64,000 nt of DNA from NCBI RefSeq assembly GCF_024125445.1, contig NZ_JAMXWM010000025.1, positions 1 to 64,000 of the forward strand, read 5' to 3'. This DNA comes from Sporolactobacillus shoreicorticis. Its GTDB lineage: Bacteria; Bacillota; Bacilli; Bacillales; Sporolactobacillaceae. The notes below the pieces were generated by a model, which searched no databases, was not told where the DNA came from, and was given only the letters and a program-made list of their open reading frames with translations. Below, one piece after another: positions 52,441 to 63,392 of this stretch; the first letter of the stretch is position 1; the number at the start of each line of letters is the position of its first letter. A program made the translations under genes and the position numbers.

Positions 52441-52944
52441 TTAAGCCTCTTGTTCTTTCTTTTCGGCAACAGCTTTGACGCCCAAAGCAAACTTTTGAAT
52501 CGGAGCCTGCAGAACATTTGCCAGCATGGAAAGTAATCCTTCTCTGGATGGCAGTTCCGCAAGAGCCTTGATTTCATCAACTGAAGTCAATTTGCCTTCG
52601 ATAACACCTGCTTTGATTTCAAGAGCCTCATGCTCCTTCGCAAAGTTATAGAGTACCTTTGCTGGAGCAATGACATCTTCCTTACTAAAGGAAACTGCTG
52701 TAGGTCCTTTCAAAGCATCGTCAAGTCCGGAAAGACCGGCAATCCCGGTCGCACGGCGTGCAAACGAGTTTTTATATACTTTGTAATCAACGTTTGCTTC
52801 TCGCAATTGTTTACGCAATTCTGTAACTTCTGCCACAGAAAGGCCACGATAGTTAACGATGATCGTTGCGACGCTGTCTTTTAATTTGCCGGCAATTTCG
52901 TCAACGATTTTCTTTTTGCCTTCCAATACTTTCTCGTTACTCAT
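52441..52944 (-). CDS. rplJ: 50S ribosomal protein L10
   Basis: 167 residues from ATG 52944 ([20 protein letters not shown]), AGGAGG eleven bases upstream; a further ATG at 52956 adjoins that site. Stalk base; the L10-L12 complex is known to bind its own leader. Confidence 0.96.
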   Translation of the reverse strand: MSNEKVLEGKKKIVDEIAGKLKDSVATIIVNYRGLSVAEVTELRKQLREANVDYKVYKNSFARRATGIAGLSGLDDALKGPTAVSFSKEDVIAPAKVLYNFAKEHEALEIKAGVIEGKLTSVDEIKALAELPSREGLLSMLANVLQAPIQKFALGVKAVAEKKEQEA

Positions 52945-53008
52945 GATAAATGGCACCTCCTCTTTCGAAATCGATTCGTATCAGTATTTCCCCCATTTTA
53001 GGCCCATC

Positions 53009-53039
53009 AAAAAGCCCTCGATCCATATGACTCGAGGGC
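53009..53039 (-). terminator. Attenuator hairpin in the rplJ leader
   Basis: GCCCTCG...CGAGGGC (53014-53039) followed by TTTTT on the minus strand, 65 bp ahead of rplJ. Inside the transcribed L10 leader, so it probably controls read-through. Confidence 0.8.
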
Positions 53040-53150
53040 GTAATCTATCAAACAAAAAGTTATCAAGAACTCGCTAAACCTCGGCTGGGATTGATTAAGC
53101 ATTAATTATGCCCCTGCTGTCTACGGCTAATCATTCAATTAACACAACAT
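53040..53150 (-). ncRNA. Ribosomal protein L10 leader RNA
   Basis: The leader holds the conserved L10-leader blocks AGACAGCAGG and CAGCCGAGGT (minus strand, about 53077-53120), the binding site of the L10-L12 complex in Bacillota. It precedes the attenuator hairpin, giving a complete autoregulation unit. Confidence 0.8.
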
Positions 53151-53155
53151 AAAAT

Positions 53156-53184
53156 ATTATATTAAATTTACCAAAGCATGTCAA
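53156..53184 (-). promoter_or_regulatory. Sigma-A promoter of rplJ-rplL
   Basis: TTGACA (53179-53184), 17 bp, TATAAT (53156-53161): perfect consensus. Confidence 0.9.
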
Positions 53185-53207
53185 CCTAATCGATCAATGC
53201 CAGACGA

Positions 53208-53900
53208 TTATTTTATAGATGCTACGGCAACCTTTACGCCGGGGCCCATCGTTGATGAAACCGCGATGTTCTTCAAGTAAGTACCTTTAGCGGCTGCAGG
53301 TTTAACCTTGACCAGCGTTTCAACCAGCACTTTGAAGTTTTCTATCAGTTTCTCATCATCAAAGGAAACTTTGCCAATCGGCACATGAACATTTCCGTCT
53401 TTTTGGGCACGGTATTCAACTTTACCTGCTTTTATTTCTTTAACAGCTTTTTCAACGTCAAAAGTTACGGTACCCGTTTTCGGGTTTGGCATTAAGCCTT
53501 TCGGTCCAAGCACACGTCCAAGACGGCCAACCTGAGCCATCATGTCTGGTGTAGCAACGACGACGTCAAAATCAAACCAGCCACCGTTGATTTTTTCAAC
53601 ATATTCTGCTTCGCCAACGTAATCTGCTCCGGCAGCTTCCGCTTCCTTAGCTTTTTCGCCCTTTGCGAAAACGAGCACACGCTGCGTTTTACCCGTACCA
53701 TTCGGCAAAACGACGGCACCGCGAACCTGCTGGTCGTTCTTCCGTGTATCGACACCCAGACGGACAGCAACATCAACGGATTCATCGAATCCGGCGGAAG
53801 CAATTTTCTTTACCAAGCTAACAGCTTCTTCAACGTCGTATGCTTTTGAACGATCAACCGCTTTAGCTTGTTCTTGATACTTTTTACCTCTTTTAGCCAT
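53208..53900 (-). CDS. rplA: 50S ribosomal protein L1
   Basis: 230 residues, starts [21 protein letters not shown]1 signature [16 protein letters not shown] and [20 protein letters not shown]-site stalk protein and repressor of its own operon in many bacteria. Confidence 0.97.
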   Translation of the reverse strand: MAKRGKKYQEQAKAVDRSKAYDVEEAVSLVKKIASAGFDESVDVAVRLGVDTRKNDQQVRGAVVLPNGTGKTQRVLVFAKGEKAKEAEAAGADYVGEAEYVEKINGGWFDFDVVVATPDMMAQVGRLGRVLGPKGLMPNPKTGTVTFDVEKAVKEIKAGKVEYRAQKDGNVHVPIGKVSFDDEKLIENFKVLVETLVKVKPAAAKGTYLKNIAVSSTMGPGVKVAVASIK

Positions 53901-54001
53901 TGGAAATCCTCCTTCGTGGTATTAACGGTTTGCATATGACCTCCCACCAACCATAAACAAAAGCGTGAAACAAAATTCTTTTTTATTTGTGCAGTGTCCG
54001 A

Positions 54002-54427
54002 TCAGTCTTCGACAACGATGCCCATGCTGCGTGCAGTTCCTTCGACCATGCGCATAGCTGACTCAACGTTTGCCGCATTCAGATCAGGCATTTTCAATTC
54101 AGCGATCGCGCGAACCTTGTCACGTTTGATCGTTGCCACCTTTTTCGTATTCGGCGTGCCGGAACCGGATTGAATGCCGGTTTCTTTTTTAAGCAGAACG
54201 GCTGCCGGTGGCGTCTTTGTGATGAACGTAAACGAACGGTCTTCATAAACAGTAATAACGACCGGAATGATCAGACCTGCCTGATCGGATGTCCGAGCGT
54301 TGAATTCTTTACAAAAGCCCATAATGTTAACGCCCGCCTGACCCAATGCCGGACCAACTGGCGGAGCCGGATTTGCTTTCCCTGCTGGAATCTGCAGCTT
54401 AACTAGCTTGATTACTTTCTTTGCCAT
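54002..54427 (-). CDS. rplK: 50S ribosomal protein L11
   Basis: 141 residues; [20 protein letters not shown] with the thiostrepton-region prolines; part of the GTPase centre and needed for RelA-type stringent response. Confidence 0.97.
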   Translation of the reverse strand: MAKKVIKLVKLQIPAGKANPAPPVGPALGQAGVNIMGFCKEFNARTSDQAGLIIPVVITVYEDRSFTFITKTPPAAVLLKKETGIQSGSGTPNTKKVATIKRDKVRAIAELKMPDLNAANVESAMRMVEGTARSMGIVVED

Positions 54428-54553
54428 GAGAGCACCTCCCTACAACAATTTGTGGTACGGGTTGCCCCTTCCACTCCTAAATTACCTCTATGGCCTCTTT
54501 CACTTCATGTGACTTGCAATGGTGAGATCGGATAAAATCATACAAACATCAAG

Positions 54554-54582
54554 ATTATACAATCGGCAAGCACAAATTGCAA
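54554..54582 (-). promoter_or_regulatory. Sigma-A promoter of rplK-rplA
   Basis: TTGCAA (54577-54582), 17 bp, TATAAT (54554-54559), about 130 bp before rplK. Confidence 0.78.
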
Positions 54583-54624
54583 GGTTTGATCATGACCTTT
54601 TGCGATTATGCCGTGAAACAAAAC

Positions 54625-55161
54625 TCAATCGAGCTTTTTCACTTGGTCAAAGTCGAGTTCCAACGGTGTCTCACGCCCGAACATGTTTACGTGTACCTTC
54701 AATTTACTCTTCTCTTCATCAATGCTTTCAACACTTCCGATAAAGTCGGCAAACGGACCTTCTTTTACTTTAACTTGCTCTTTCAATTCGAAGTTGGCAT
54801 CGCTGGTCTTCTCTTTCAAGCCCATCTGTTTCAAAATTGCATCGACTTCATCAGGTAGAAGCGGAATTGGTTTTGAACCGGCGCCTGTCGAACCGACAAA
54901 ACCTGTAACACCCGGAGTGTTGCGCACAACGTACCAAGAATCGTCGGTCATCACCATCTCGGTCAGCACATAGCCGGGAAATACTTTTTTCATTGCTGTT
55001 TTCTTTTGACCATTTTTAATCTCAGTTTCTTCTTCCATGGGTACAAGAACGCGAAAAATCTTGTCCGCCATGCCCATGGTCTCAACCCGTTTCTCTAAGT
55101 TGGTCTTTACTTTGTTCTCATAACCTGAGTATGTGTGAACAACATACCAGTTCTTCTCCAT
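54625..55161 (-). CDS. nusG: Transcription antitermination/pausing factor NusG
   Basis: 178 residues from ATG 55161 (MEKNWYVVHTYSGYENKVKT), GGAAGAACGAT upstream; the open frame reaches 55206. NGN domain then a KOW motif (VKEGPFADFIGSVESID). Links RNA polymerase to pausing and ribosomes. Confidence 0.96.
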   Translation of the reverse strand: MEKNWYVVHTYSGYENKVKTNLEKRVETMGMADKIFRVLVPMEEETEIKNGQKKTAMKKVFPGYVLTEMVMTDDSWYVVRNTPGVTGFVGSTGAGSKPIPLLPDEVDAILKQMGLKEKTSDANFELKEQVKVKEGPFADFIGSVESIDEEKSKLKVHVNMFGRETPLELDFDQVKKLD

Positions 55162-55210
55162 ATCGTTCTTCCTCCAAATGATCCATTCGCCGATCAGCCT
55201 TGGCAAAGGA

Positions 55211-55408
55211 TCATTGATTTGTGATCACGTGCAGAAGCTGGGAGATTCCCAGATCAATGACAACAAAAAAGAGTGCCAGAAAGACTACGGTCACAATAAC
55301 CGTAACCGTGTATCGCAACAATTCTTTTCTTGTCGGCCAAGTGATCTTTTTCGATTCAGTGACAATGTTTTGAAAAAATTTACCGGTCCCTTTGATAATG
55401 CCCGCCAT
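55211..55408 (-). CDS. secE: Protein translocase subunit SecE
   Basis: 65 residues; short amphipathic helix (KKITWPTRKELLRYT) and one membrane helix, as in Gram-positive SecE. Starts after GGAGG. It pairs with SecY. Confidence 0.94.
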   Translation of the reverse strand: MAGIIKGTGKFFQNIVTESKKITWPTRKELLRYTVTVIVTVVFLALFFVVIDLGISQLLHVITNQ

Positions 55409-55622
55409 AGGTACTACCTCCGCTAATCAGATTATTTCGATGCCTGTTCCCTCGTATATGTCTTGCAATTTCTGCACGATTTATGGATGATTTAACCTGC
55501 ATTTCATTTACCCGGATCATGTTCTGAATAAAGGCTGCGGGTCTGGGACATGCAGTCTCACTCAGGGATGATATCCCTAATCTATCCGTCTGAAATGAGC
55601 CCGCATTTTCTGCAAGTAAAAG

Positions 55623-55646
55623 AAAGAAAGGCGCTAATTCGCCTTT
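55623..55646 (-). terminator. Attenuator-like hairpin in the secE-nusG leader
   Basis: GAAAGGCG-AATT-CGCCTTTC with one extra base, followed by TTTCTTTTAC on the minus strand, only about 40 bases after the promoter. It should end most transcripts early unless overridden. Elsewhere in 55409-55728 there is no rpmG (L33) gene, which precedes secE in B. subtilis. Confidence 0.7.
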
Positions 55647-55677
55647 CTTGTTGTCTGTTGTCATATGCTTTCTATAC

Positions 55678-55706
55678 TTTACCATAGGGAAATGCAACCT
55701 GTCAAC
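55678..55706 (-). promoter_or_regulatory. Sigma-A promoter of secE-nusG
   Basis: TTGACA near 55700-55705 followed after about 18 bp by TAAAGT, downstream of sigH. Spacing is a little long. Confidence 0.6.
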
Positions 55707-55728
55707 AAAGCGTCAGGTTGCATAAACT

Positions 55729-56376
55729 TCAAATGCTGAATTCCTGCAAATGCATGCAATGTTCCAGTTTTCGTTTCACGCGCTGCAGTGCGTTATCAAT
55801 TGATTTAACATGCCGTTTTAAATCAACAGAGATTTCTTGATAGGTTCTTCCGTCAAGGTACTGTCTAAGTACTTTGCGCTCCAAATCACTGAGAACGCGC
55901 GACAGCTTTTCCTCAATGTCGTCGTATTCTTCACGGCTGATCAGCATCTGTTCAGGATTGCTTGACCGCGCTTCACAAACAACATCCATCAGTGTCCGTT
56001 CGGATTCTTCATCATAAATCGGTTTATCCAGTGAAACATAAGAATTTAGCGGAATATGTTTTTGCCGAGTCGCCGTCTTGACGGCCGTAATCATTTGACG
56101 GGTAATGCACAATTCTGCAAATGCTTTAAACGACGCCAGCTTGTCTCCTCGATAGTCGCGGATCGCTTTAAACAGCCCGATCATTCCTTCTTGAATGATA
56201 TCCTCGCGATCAGCACCGACCAGAAAATAAGCTTTTGCTTTGCCGCGTACAAAATTCTTATACTTAAAAATGAGATATTCCAGGGCTTGGTTATTTCCTT
56301 CGTGAACCGCTTTCAATAGTTCTGTGTCATCTAGTGAACCAAAAGCTGCATTTGCCTTAACCGGATTATCAATCAT
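55729..56376 (-). CDS. sigH: RNA polymerase sigma-H factor
   Basis: 215 residues; sigma-70 family with region 2 (EYLIFKYKNFVRGKAKAYFL, EDIIQEGMIGLFKAIRDYRG) and region 4 (LSDLERKVLRQYLDGRTYQE). SigH (Spo0H) drives early sporulation and competence genes; position before the secE operon is as in B. subtilis. Confidence 0.95.
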   Translation of the reverse strand: MIDNPVKANAAFGSLDDTELLKAVHEGNNQALEYLIFKYKNFVRGKAKAYFLVGADREDIIQEGMIGLFKAIRDYRGDKLASFKAFAELCITRQMITAVKTATRQKHIPLNSYVSLDKPIYDEESERTLMDVVCEARSSNPEQMLISREEYDDIEEKLSRVLSDLERKVLRQYLDGRTYQEISVDLKRHVKSIDNALQRVKRKLEHCMHLQEFSI

Positions 56377-56416
56377 CTTTAATCCCCCCGAGCACTTGGA
56401 TGCCTTTTGTTAAAAT

Positions 56417-56446
56417 ATTATACATTACAGTTTTTTAAATCGTCAA
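56417..56446 (-). promoter_or_regulatory. Promoter of sigH
   Basis: TTGACG (56441-56446), 18 bp, TATAAT (56417-56422) with an extended TG. In B. subtilis spo0H is read from a sigma-A promoter repressed by AbrB. Confidence 0.72.
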
Positions 56447-56452
56447 GAAAAT

Positions 56453-56965
56453 TCAAAAACCTCTGCGCATTTGCTCTAGTTTTTTTCGTGTCGCCTCATC
56501 AAGATAAATTTTCGTTATTGACGAAGAAGTCCGTTCATTCATGGTGCTTTTCTTAATCTCTTTTTCTATTTCGCCAATCTCTTCAATCAGTTCCCGTGAC
56601 GGTTTTCTGAGTGCTCCTTGAGAAAAAACCACCCATTGCTCAGCCATGTCCGACGTTGCGACATGAATACGTGTCTTCACATTTTGCAGTTTTTTGATCA
56701 GTCCTTCGATCTTTTGATCCGCTTTTTCATTTTTTTTGGTGTAAATGATCTCGATCTTGGATTTCTTTGTTTTCGTCTCTTTTCCCGGGATCAAATAAGC
56801 ATCAAAAATTAAAATCACGCGCCAACCGGTGACTGCCTGATACTCCGACAACTTATCAACCAACAAATCGCGGGCACTTTCAAAATCATTCTTCTGGAGT
56901 GCCTTTAATTCGGTCCACGCCCCTATCACATTGTAGCCGTCGACAATCAGAATATCATTCATCAC
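56453..56965 (-). CDS. rae1: NYN-domain ribosome-associated endonuclease Rae1/YacP
   Basis: 170 residues with a PIN-like NYN fold: ILIVDGYNVI start, VILIFDAY, and acidic residues near THVATSDMAEQ. B. subtilis Rae1 (YacP) cuts mRNA in the ribosomal A site. It follows rlmB by three bp. Confidence 0.88.
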   Translation of the reverse strand: MMNDILIVDGYNVIGAWTELKALQKNDFESARDLLVDKLSEYQAVTGWRVILIFDAYLIPGKETKTKKSKIEIIYTKKNEKADQKIEGLIKKLQNVKTRIHVATSDMAEQWVVFSQGALRKPSRELIEEIGEIEKEIKKSTMNERTSSSITKIYLDEATRKKLEQMRRGF

Positions 56966-56968
56966 GCA

Positions 56969-57706
56969 TCACCCTTGCTTTTCGCGGCGCCGAAGCACCT
57001 CATACATCAATAGACTTGCGGCGACTGAAGCATTTAAAGAGGTCACCTTGCCGCGCATCGGTAAACGGATCAGAAAATCACATTTCTTTCGAACAAGTTG
57101 GGACATGCCCACCCCTTCATTGCCGATGACAAGGCAGATCGGGATCGAAAAATCAGCAGAACGATAATCTTCGCTGCCGTTTGCTGCCGTTCCTGCAAAC
57201 CAGATCCCTTTTTTCTTCAAAATTTCCATAGATCTGGCAAGATTAGCGACCCGCACAACCGGCACATATTCAATTGCACCGGTAGACGCTTTGGCGACAA
57301 CCGATGTCAAGCCGACCGAATGGCGCTTCGGAATAATGATGCCATGGCAGCCTGCAGCATCTGCAGTTCTTAAAACAGATCCTAAATTATGCGGATCTTC
57401 GACATTATCCAGCATTATAAAAAACGGCTGCTCACCGCGACTTTCTGCAAGGGCGAAAAGATCGTCCAATTCTGCATAGCGGTATGCCGCTATCGAAGCG
57501 ACGACACCTTGGTGCTGAGCTGACTTTGACAGTTGATCCAGCTTCTGCTTTGGCACAAACTGAAAGGCGATGCCGTTAGATTTAATTAAATCAAGCAGCT
57601 CGCTCAGACCCTTCCCCTCATTGTTCAGCCAAACCTTATTTATATCTCTTCCCGATCGAATCGCTTCTGAAACAGGATGTCGTCCGATGATCCATTCATC
57701 ATTCAT
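56969..57706 (-). CDS. rlmB: 23S rRNA 2'-O-ribose methyltransferase, RlmB-type
   Basis: 245-residue SPOUT enzyme with N-terminal substrate-binding domain and the three SPOUT motifs (LDNVEDPHNLGSVLRTADAA, VIGNEGVGMS, IRLPMRGKVTSLNASVAASL). Known as YacO in B. subtilis. Its start shares a base with the mrnC stop. Confidence 0.93.
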   Translation of the reverse strand: MNDEWIIGRHPVSEAIRSGRDINKVWLNNEGKGLSELLDLIKSNGIAFQFVPKQKLDQLSKSAQHQGVVASIAAYRYAELDDLFALAESRGEQPFFIMLDNVEDPHNLGSVLRTADAAGCHGIIIPKRHSVGLTSVVAKASTGAIEYVPVVRVANLARSMEILKKKGIWFAGTAANGSEDYRSADFSIPICLVIGNEGVGMSQLVRKKCDFLIRLPMRGKVTSLNASVAASLLMYEVLRRREKQG

Positions 57707-58128
57707 TAGTGACCGCTCCCTTCGACCGGTTGATTCACAAACATTTTCTCCATGATTTCGTCAATTCGCGCTTCTTTTCCAAGGAAAAACAAGGTCCCGA
57801 TTAATGCCTCAAAACCAGTGCTGAAATTATACGTCTGAACATCCGTGTTCCTTGGAACCGAATGGGATTTTGCATTGCGTCCCCGTCTGACTACTGCCAA
57901 TTCTTCCTCCGTGAGGAATCCTTCGTCCATCAGCTCATGCAAAAACTTGGATTGTGATTTCGCGGAGACATAGTCTACGGCCAAAACATGAAGTGCATGG
58001 GGTTTTGACACTCCGGACTTGGCAATAATCTCCTGCCGAACATAGACTTCGATCACGGCGTCGCCCATATAGGCCAGCGCCAGGCTGTTAAGCAGATTTG
58101 GGTCGGTTTTTATCCCATTCATTCTCAT
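57706..58128 (-). CDS. mrnC: Mini-ribonuclease III (MrnC)
   Basis: 140 residues with only the RNase III catalytic domain ([20 protein letters not shown]) and no dsRNA-binding domain. MrnC matures 23S rRNA in Bacillota. Overlaps the cysS stop by four bp. Confidence 0.92.
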   Translation of the reverse strand: MRMNGIKTDPNLLNSLALAYMGDAVIEVYVRQEIIAKSGVSKPHALHVLAVDYVSAKSQSKFLHELMDEGFLTEEELAVVRRGRNAKSHSVPRNTDVQTYNFSTGFEALIGTLFFLGKEARIDEIMEKMFVNQPVEGSGH

Positions 58129-59525
58129 TCATGTCCTCTTTTCCAGCGTACGCCCTGAGGAGTGTCTTCCAAGATGATTCCTGCTTCTTTTAATTGGTCA
58201 CGGATGCTGTCGGCAACAGCAAAATCACGTTGCTTTCTAGCCTCTTCACGTTTTTGAATCAAAGCTTCAACCTCATTGTCTAATATACTTTCCGACTCGT
58301 CCTCAAGTTTCAAACCCAGAACTGCGGATAATTCGGTCAGTGCCTGGAAATACGCGCCCAGATCGCTTTCCGAAACATGATCATTTTGAAGGGCAATATT
58401 CGCATCCCGCACGATATCAAAAAGAACGGCAATCGCATTGGCCGTATTGAAGTCGTCATCCATGGCTTCAATAAATGGTTTTCGATAATTTTCGACAAAT
58501 GCCTTATTAACTTCTTCTGAGTGGACAGCACGGCCTAACCGATGGCTCAAATTATAGTGCGCTGTCTTTAATCGGCCGAACGCCTGAACCGCGTCATTTA
58601 ACAGTGCATCGCTAAAATTAATCGGATGGCGGTACTGGACGGATAAAATGAAAAAACGAACGACTTGCGGATCAAATTTTTTGATCAGATCATGGACAAG
58701 GATCACATTGCCAATTGATTTCGACATTTTTTCATGATTAATTTGAATGTGTCCGTTATGCAGCCAATAATTGGCCATGGTTTCATGATGAAGTGATTCG
58801 GACTGTGCAATTTCATTTTCATGGTGTGGAAAAGTCAAGTCCGTACCACCCGCATGAATATCGATGGTGTCGCCCAAATATTTTTCAACCATAGCAGAGC
58901 ATTCGATGTGCCAGCCCGGCCTGCCTTCGCCCCACGGACTCGACCATTTAATTTCACCCGGCTTTGTCGCTTTCCACAGCGCAAAATCCAAAGGATCTTC
59001 TTTGTTCTCGCCAATTTCAATTCGGGCTCCTGATTTCAGATCATCAATGGACTGGTGGGAAAGCTTGCCGTAACCTTTAAATCTTCGTGTTCTGAAATAC
59101 ACATCACCTTCCGATTCGTACGCATAACCTGCGTCCACCAGCTTGCCGATGAATGCAATGATCTCCGGCATCGTTTCCGTCGCCCGAGGATGCACGGTTG
59201 CTGTTTTCACATTTAGTGCACCTGTGTCTTCTTTATATGCCTTAATAAATTGTTCTGCGATTTCAGGCACTGATTGATGCCGTTCCTTTGACGCATTGAT
59301 CAGACGATCATCGACATCGGTAAAGTTTGACACATACTTTACTATATACCCGCGATACTCAAAATACCTGCGAACTGTGTCGAAAACGACCGCCGGACGT
59401 GCATTGCCAATATGAATATAGTTATAAACTGTTGGTCCACACACATACATTCGAACTTTATCTTTTTCTATTGGATGAAACAATTCCTTTTTTCTCGTCA
59501 GCGTATTATAAACTTTTAAAACCAT
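58125..59525 (-). CDS. cysS: Cysteinyl-tRNA synthetase
   Basis: 466 residues from ATG 59525, AAGGAG ten bases upstream; same length as in B. subtilis. Class I motifs HIGNARP and KMSKS; zinc ligands Cys29-region (YVCGPTVYN), HIECSAM and HHENE. Expressed with cysE under the T-box. Confidence 0.96.
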   Translation of the reverse strand: MVLKVYNTLTRKKELFHPIEKDKVRMYVCGPTVYNYIHIGNARPAVVFDTVRRYFEYRGYIVKYVSNFTDVDDRLINASKERHQSVPEIAEQFIKAYKEDTGALNVKTATVHPRATETMPEIIAFIGKLVDAGYAYESEGDVYFRTRRFKGYGKLSHQSIDDLKSGARIEIGENKEDPLDFALWKATKPGEIKWSSPWGEGRPGWHIECSAMVEKYLGDTIDIHAGGTDLTFPHHENEIAQSESLHHETMANYWLHNGHIQINHEKMSKSIGNVILVHDLIKKFDPQVVRFFILSVQYRHPINFSDALLNDAVQAFGRLKTAHYNLSHRLGRAVHSEEVNKAFVENYRKPFIEAMDDDFNTANAIAVLFDIVRDANIALQNDHVSESDLGAYFQALTELSAVLGLKLEDESESILDNEVEALIQKREEARKQRDFAVADSIRDQLKEAGIILEDTPQGVRWKRGHE

Positions 59526-59532
59526 CTTGATC

Positions 59533-60189
59533 TCACTCCTTTTCTTTTTGTGCATGCTTTAACGCTTGCAGTTCCATTTTCAATTTATCAACTTCCAGTT
59601 CTAATTGATGCATTTTTTCAGCTACCGGATCCGGAAGATCCGCGTGATCCAAATCATGATGGTGCACCTTTAATCCATTCTGCCTGACGACGCGTCCCGG
59701 AATGCCGACCACTGTCGAATTGGATGGAACATCATGTAGAACGACCGATCCCGCCCCGATTTTAGAATGATCACCGATCGTTATCGACCCCAGCACCTTT
59801 GCACCTGCTGAAATAAGCACATCATTTCCTACCGTCGGATGTCTTTTCCCCTTTTCTTTGCCGGTACCCCCAAGGGTAACCCCCTGAAAAAGTGTTACAT
59901 CATCGCCGATCTCACAGGTCTCTCCAATAACAATGCCCATTCCGTGATCCATAAAGAAACGTCTGCCGATCCTTGCTCCCGGATGAATTTCAATTCCTGT
60001 GATAAAACGTGATAACTGTGACAAAGCGCGCGCGAGAAAGTAGCGTTTTTTCTTCCACAACCAGTGAGCGATTCGGTGCGACCAGATCGCGTGCAACCCG
60101 GAATAAGTCATAATTACTTCCCACTTGCTTCTGGCCGCAGGATCCTGATCAAACACATTGTTCAGATCTTCTGCAATAATGCCGCTCAC
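59533..60189 (-). CDS. cysE: Serine O-acetyltransferase CysE
   Basis: 218 residues, GTG start after GGAGG. N-terminal helical domain, then left-handed beta-helix hexapeptides ([40 protein letters not shown]). Makes O-acetylserine, the precursor of cysteine; being with cysS under one Cys T-box couples cysteine supply to charging. Confidence 0.95.
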   Translation of the reverse strand: MSGIIAEDLNNVFDQDPAARSKWEVIMTYSGLHAIWSHRIAHWLWKKKRYFLARALSQLSRFITGIEIHPGARIGRRFFMDHGMGIVIGETCEIGDDVTLFQGVTLGGTGKEKGKRHPTVGNDVLISAGAKVLGSITIGDHSKIGAGSVVLHDVPSNSTVVGIPGRVVRQNGLKVHHHDLDHADLPDPVAEKMHQLELEVDKLKMELQALKHAQKEKE

Positions 60190-60209
60190 GTGCGTTCGCC
60201 TCCCCCATC

Positions 60210-60520
60210 TTCATCATTAAGACGCATAAGTCTGGACCTCAATACGATCCATTCAACATGTACGTTTGATCCCCATGTACGAAAAAGGCGCCCTTGTGCC
60301 GGTTGACACAAAGACGCCTTTCAGACGCGGTTCCACTTTGTTTGAGATCATTCTCCACTCATATGCCGATAACGGGGCAGCCGTTTTCGCCTACTAATCT
60401 CCGTTCAGCGATCAACTCAGAGGGGCAATTCAGCAACTCGCTTCCCAAACGGCTTGCAGCCTAAGACCGTTTTCTCTGTAAGGGGAATCGCGAGTGCCTA
60501 CTCAACCTCTTCATCGTCTT
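60210..60520 (-). ncRNA. Cysteine T-box riboswitch of cysE-cysS
   Basis: The T-box sequence AGTGGAACCGCG is present (minus strand; 60326-60337), followed by a terminator (AAGGCGTCTTTGTG...CAAGGGCGCC, T5, 60281-60320). Stem I pairs ACTCGC with GCGAGT around 60425-60505; the internal loop has AGTA on the 5' side and TGCTGAATTG on the 3' side, with TGC at 60433-60435 as a Cys specifier. Uncharged tRNA-Cys should favour the antiterminator. 60521-60586 is an AT-rich spacer. Confidence 0.9.
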
Positions 60521-60586
60521 CTATCACACATTATGCGCGTTTTTTTAAATGTCTACTTAATTACTTAAAATAATTAAAGCAGCGGT

Positions 60587-62068
60587 TCAGACGGTCTGCT
60601 CCGTCGACAAGTAGTGCTCTAATCTTTTCAGCACAAGATCTCTTCCCAACAATTCCAAAGCTTCAGGAAGTTCAGGACCGTGAGCCGATCCCGTCGCAAT
60701 CACACGAATCGGCATATATAATTTCCAGCCGCGCTGCTTCGTTTCTTTCTGTGTTACTTTTATTTTAGGGGCAATTGCTTCTGCTGTCCATTCGCTGAGT
60801 CCGCTCAGCTCGTGTTCAAACACCGTAAGGACATCGGTCACTTGCTCGCCGCTAAGAATTTTCTCCTCATCTTTCGTCAATTCAGTTTTCGCAATGTCTT
60901 TGTTAAAGAACATGTCGCATAAATTGACAATATCCGCACCGAAATGAAGCTGTTCTTGATATAAAAGCACGACGCGTGTTGCCCAATTACGTTGCTCCTC
61001 AGTCATTTCAGCCGGAATAAGACCAGCGTCAGCCATATAAGGCAGGACCATTTGCACATACTCTTCTTCAGGCATCTTCTTAATATACTGACCGTTCATC
61101 CATTCAAGCTTTGATTTATCAAACATTGCAGGCGACTTGCTCAATCGGTTGGCATCAAACAATTTAATAAATTCATCACGGGAGAAGATTTCCTCTTCTC
61201 CTTTCGGCGACCAGCCAAGCAATGTAATAAAATTAAATAACGCTTCAGGCAAAAAGCCCATCTTCTTATACTGCTCAATAAATTGAACAATACTATTGTC
61301 GCGCTTGCTCAATTTTTTATGGCTTTCATTAACGATCAAGGTCATGTGACCGAATATCGGCGGCTGCCAGCCAAATGCCCGAAACAAAAGAATTTGTTTC
61401 GGCGTATTGGAAATATGCTCCTCACCACGAAGAACATGACTCATTTTCATCAAATGATCATCGACAACAACAGCAAAATTATACGTCGGAACCCCATTCT
61501 GCTTGACGATCACAAAATCACTGACGTCATTGGACTCAAAGGTTACATGACCTTTAACGATGTCGTCAAATTCAATTTTCTGATCATCAGGGATACGGAA
61601 CCGAATCGTTGGTTTTCGTCCTTCTGCTTCAAACTGCGCGATTTGTTCCGGAGTCAGATGACGGCACTTGCCTGAGTATCCGGGAGTTTGGCCGTTTGCC
61701 ATCTGTTTCTCACGTTCTGCCTTCAATTCCTCAGGTGTGCAGTAGCATTTATAAGCAAGACCTTTGTCAAGCAGCTCCTGCCAATACTTCTTGTAGCTAT
61801 CCAGACGCTCCATCTGACGGTATGGACCGTATTCGCCGCCAACATCGACACTCTCGTCCCATTCAAGGCCGAGCCATTTTAAATATTTCAACTGGCTCTC
61901 TTCTCCGCCTTCCACATTACGTTTCTGGTCGGTATCCTCAATACGAATAATAAATTTGCCGCCGGCATGGCGGGCAAACAAGTAATTAAAAATTGCGGTA
62001 CGCGCGTTCCCGATGTGCAGAAAGCCTGTCGGACTCGGCGCATAGCGTACCCTGACTTCTTCTGTCAA
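60587..62068 (-). CDS. gltX: Glutamyl-tRNA synthetase
   Basis: 493 residues from TTG 62068 (AAAGTGGTG six bases ahead); three upstream GTG codons at 62080-62072 are alternatives. Class I motifs FLHIGNART and KLSKRD; Cys ligands [10 protein letters not shown]. In Bacillota without GlnRS the enzyme also charges tRNA-Gln for amidation. Confidence 0.94.
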   Translation of the reverse strand: MTEEVRVRYAPSPTGFLHIGNARTAIFNYLFARHAGGKFIIRIEDTDQKRNVEGGEESQLKYLKWLGLEWDESVDVGGEYGPYRQMERLDSYKKYWQELLDKGLAYKCYCTPEELKAEREKQMANGQTPGYSGKCRHLTPEQIAQFEAEGRKPTIRFRIPDDQKIEFDDIVKGHVTFESNDVSDFVIVKQNGVPTYNFAVVVDDHLMKMSHVLRGEEHISNTPKQILLFRAFGWQPPIFGHMTLIVNESHKKLSKRDNSIVQFIEQYKKMGFLPEALFNFITLLGWSPKGEEEIFSRDEFIKLFDANRLSKSPAMFDKSKLEWMNGQYIKKMPEEEYVQMVLPYMADAGLIPAEMTEEQRNWATRVVLLYQEQLHFGADIVNLCDMFFNKDIAKTELTKDEEKILSGEQVTDVLTVFEHELSGLSEWTAEAIAPKIKVTQKETKQRGWKLYMPIRVIATGSAHGPELPEALELLGRDLVLKRLEHYLSTEQTV

Positions 62069-62158
62069 CACATTCACCACTTTCTGTTATTCTTATTCAT
62101 TTTAGCACGTTCTCCTCCAAGGAGGGCTACAAATTGTGCGAAAAAATGAAGATTTATG

Positions 62159-62650
62159 TCAGTCGCTCAGGCCGGTTTCCATTTTTTCCACCAGACAAAT
62201 GGCTTCTGCAGCAATACCTTCACCTCGCCCGGTAAACCCGAGTTTTTCCGTTGTCGTTGCTTTTACGTTTACTTGTCCCGTCTCTACATTCAGTGCCTCA
62301 GCAATTACACGGCACATTTCGGAAATATACGGTGCGAGCTTCGGTTTCTGGGCGATAACCACACTGTCAATATTGCTGATTTCAAAACCTTTTGAGCGGA
62401 CAATACCTGCCACTTCTTCAAGCAGTTTCTTCGAATCCGCTCCTTTATAAGCTTCATCCGTATCAGGAAAATGCTTCCCTATATCCCCTTCAGCAACTGC
62501 TCCGAGCAGCGAGTCACTGATCGCATGAAGCAGCACGTCCGCGTCTGAATGTCCGGCGAGTCCAAGTTCATAGGGAATCGTTACACCACCGATAATTAAA
62601 TTGCGATTTTCAGCAAACTGGTGAACGTCAAAACCATGACCGATTCTCAT
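62159..62650 (-). CDS. ispF: 2-C-methyl-D-erythritol 2,4-cyclodiphosphate synthase
   Basis: 163 residues with metal ligands D8 and H10 (GHGFDVHQF), H42-region [12 protein letters not shown] and [20 protein letters not shown] isoprenoid pathway, step after IspD and IspE. Its start overlaps ispD by 23 bp. Confidence 0.95.
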   Translation of the reverse strand: MRIGHGFDVHQFAENRNLIIGGVTIPYELGLAGHSDADVLLHAISDSLLGAVAEGDIGKHFPDTDEAYKGADSKKLLEEVAGIVRSKGFEISNIDSVVIAQKPKLAPYISEMCRVIAEALNVETGQVNVKATTTEKLGFTGRGEGIAAEAICLVEKMETGLSD

Positions 62651-63341
62651 TGGTCATTCCTCCTTTCTCCATGAACAGCTGCGCAATGACCAAATCTTCG
62701 GGCGTTGTCAGCTTAATATTGCGATAGCTGCCTTCAACAATTCGGACCGGCAAACCCATTCGTTCAACGAGGGATACATCATCTGTACCCATAAAGTGTG
62801 CCTCTATGCTTTCCCGGTGTGCCTCACGGATCACAGACAATCGAAAAGCTTGCGGGGTCTGTGCAGCCCACAAGCTTCTTCTCTCTAATGTTTTTTCTAC
62901 ACGAAAACCTGCTGCTTTTTTTATTGTATCTTTAACCGGAACAGCAAGCAGCGCGGCTCCGTGCTCCGCGGCGGCTTCCGTCACTTTTGCAATATGCTTG
63001 CGTGTAATGAACGGTCTGGCACCATCGTGAATCAGGACAATCGCATCGGATGCCATTGTCAGCACACTGAGCCCTAAATAAACGCTTTCCTGTCGTTCTT
63101 TGCCGCCGTCCGCAAAAGCCCGTACTTTTGTAATATGGTAATCTTCAACCAGCATCCGAAATTGATCCTGCTCATCCTCTTGAGTAACCAGAACAATTCC
63201 ACTGCATGACGGATCATTTTCAAAAACCCGCAGCGTATGGATAATCACCGGGCAGCCGTCCAGTCTGAGCAGCACTTTATTTTCTCCGGCGCCCATCCGT
63301 CTTCCTTGACCCGCAGCGAGGACAACCACTTGGTAATTCAT
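62628..63341 (-). CDS. ispD: 2-C-methyl-D-erythritol 4-phosphate cytidylyltransferase
   Basis: 237 residues; nucleotide-binding [21 protein letters not shown] and the TPQAF block. Third step of the MEP pathway. Follows the yacL gene by 51 bp. Confidence 0.95.
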   Translation of the reverse strand: MNYQVVVLAAGQGRRMGAGENKVLLRLDGCPVIIHTLRVFENDPSCSGIVLVTQEDEQDQFRMLVEDYHITKVRAFADGGKERQESVYLGLSVLTMASDAIVLIHDGARPFITRKHIAKVTEAAAEHGAALLAVPVKDTIKKAAGFRVEKTLERRSLWAAQTPQAFRLSVIREAHRESIEAHFMGTDDVSLVERMGLPVRIVEGSYRNIKLTTPEDLVIAQLFMEKGGMTNENRSWF

Positions 63342-63392
63342 TTAATACAGCCTCCGAACTCAGAAGGCAGCACTTATCTTAAAATAGTAAAC

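Noticed and set aside
55447-55506. Possible rpmG (ribosomal protein L33) before secE
   Set aside because: The reading frame has no CxxC pairs or L33 blocks; only the position matches.
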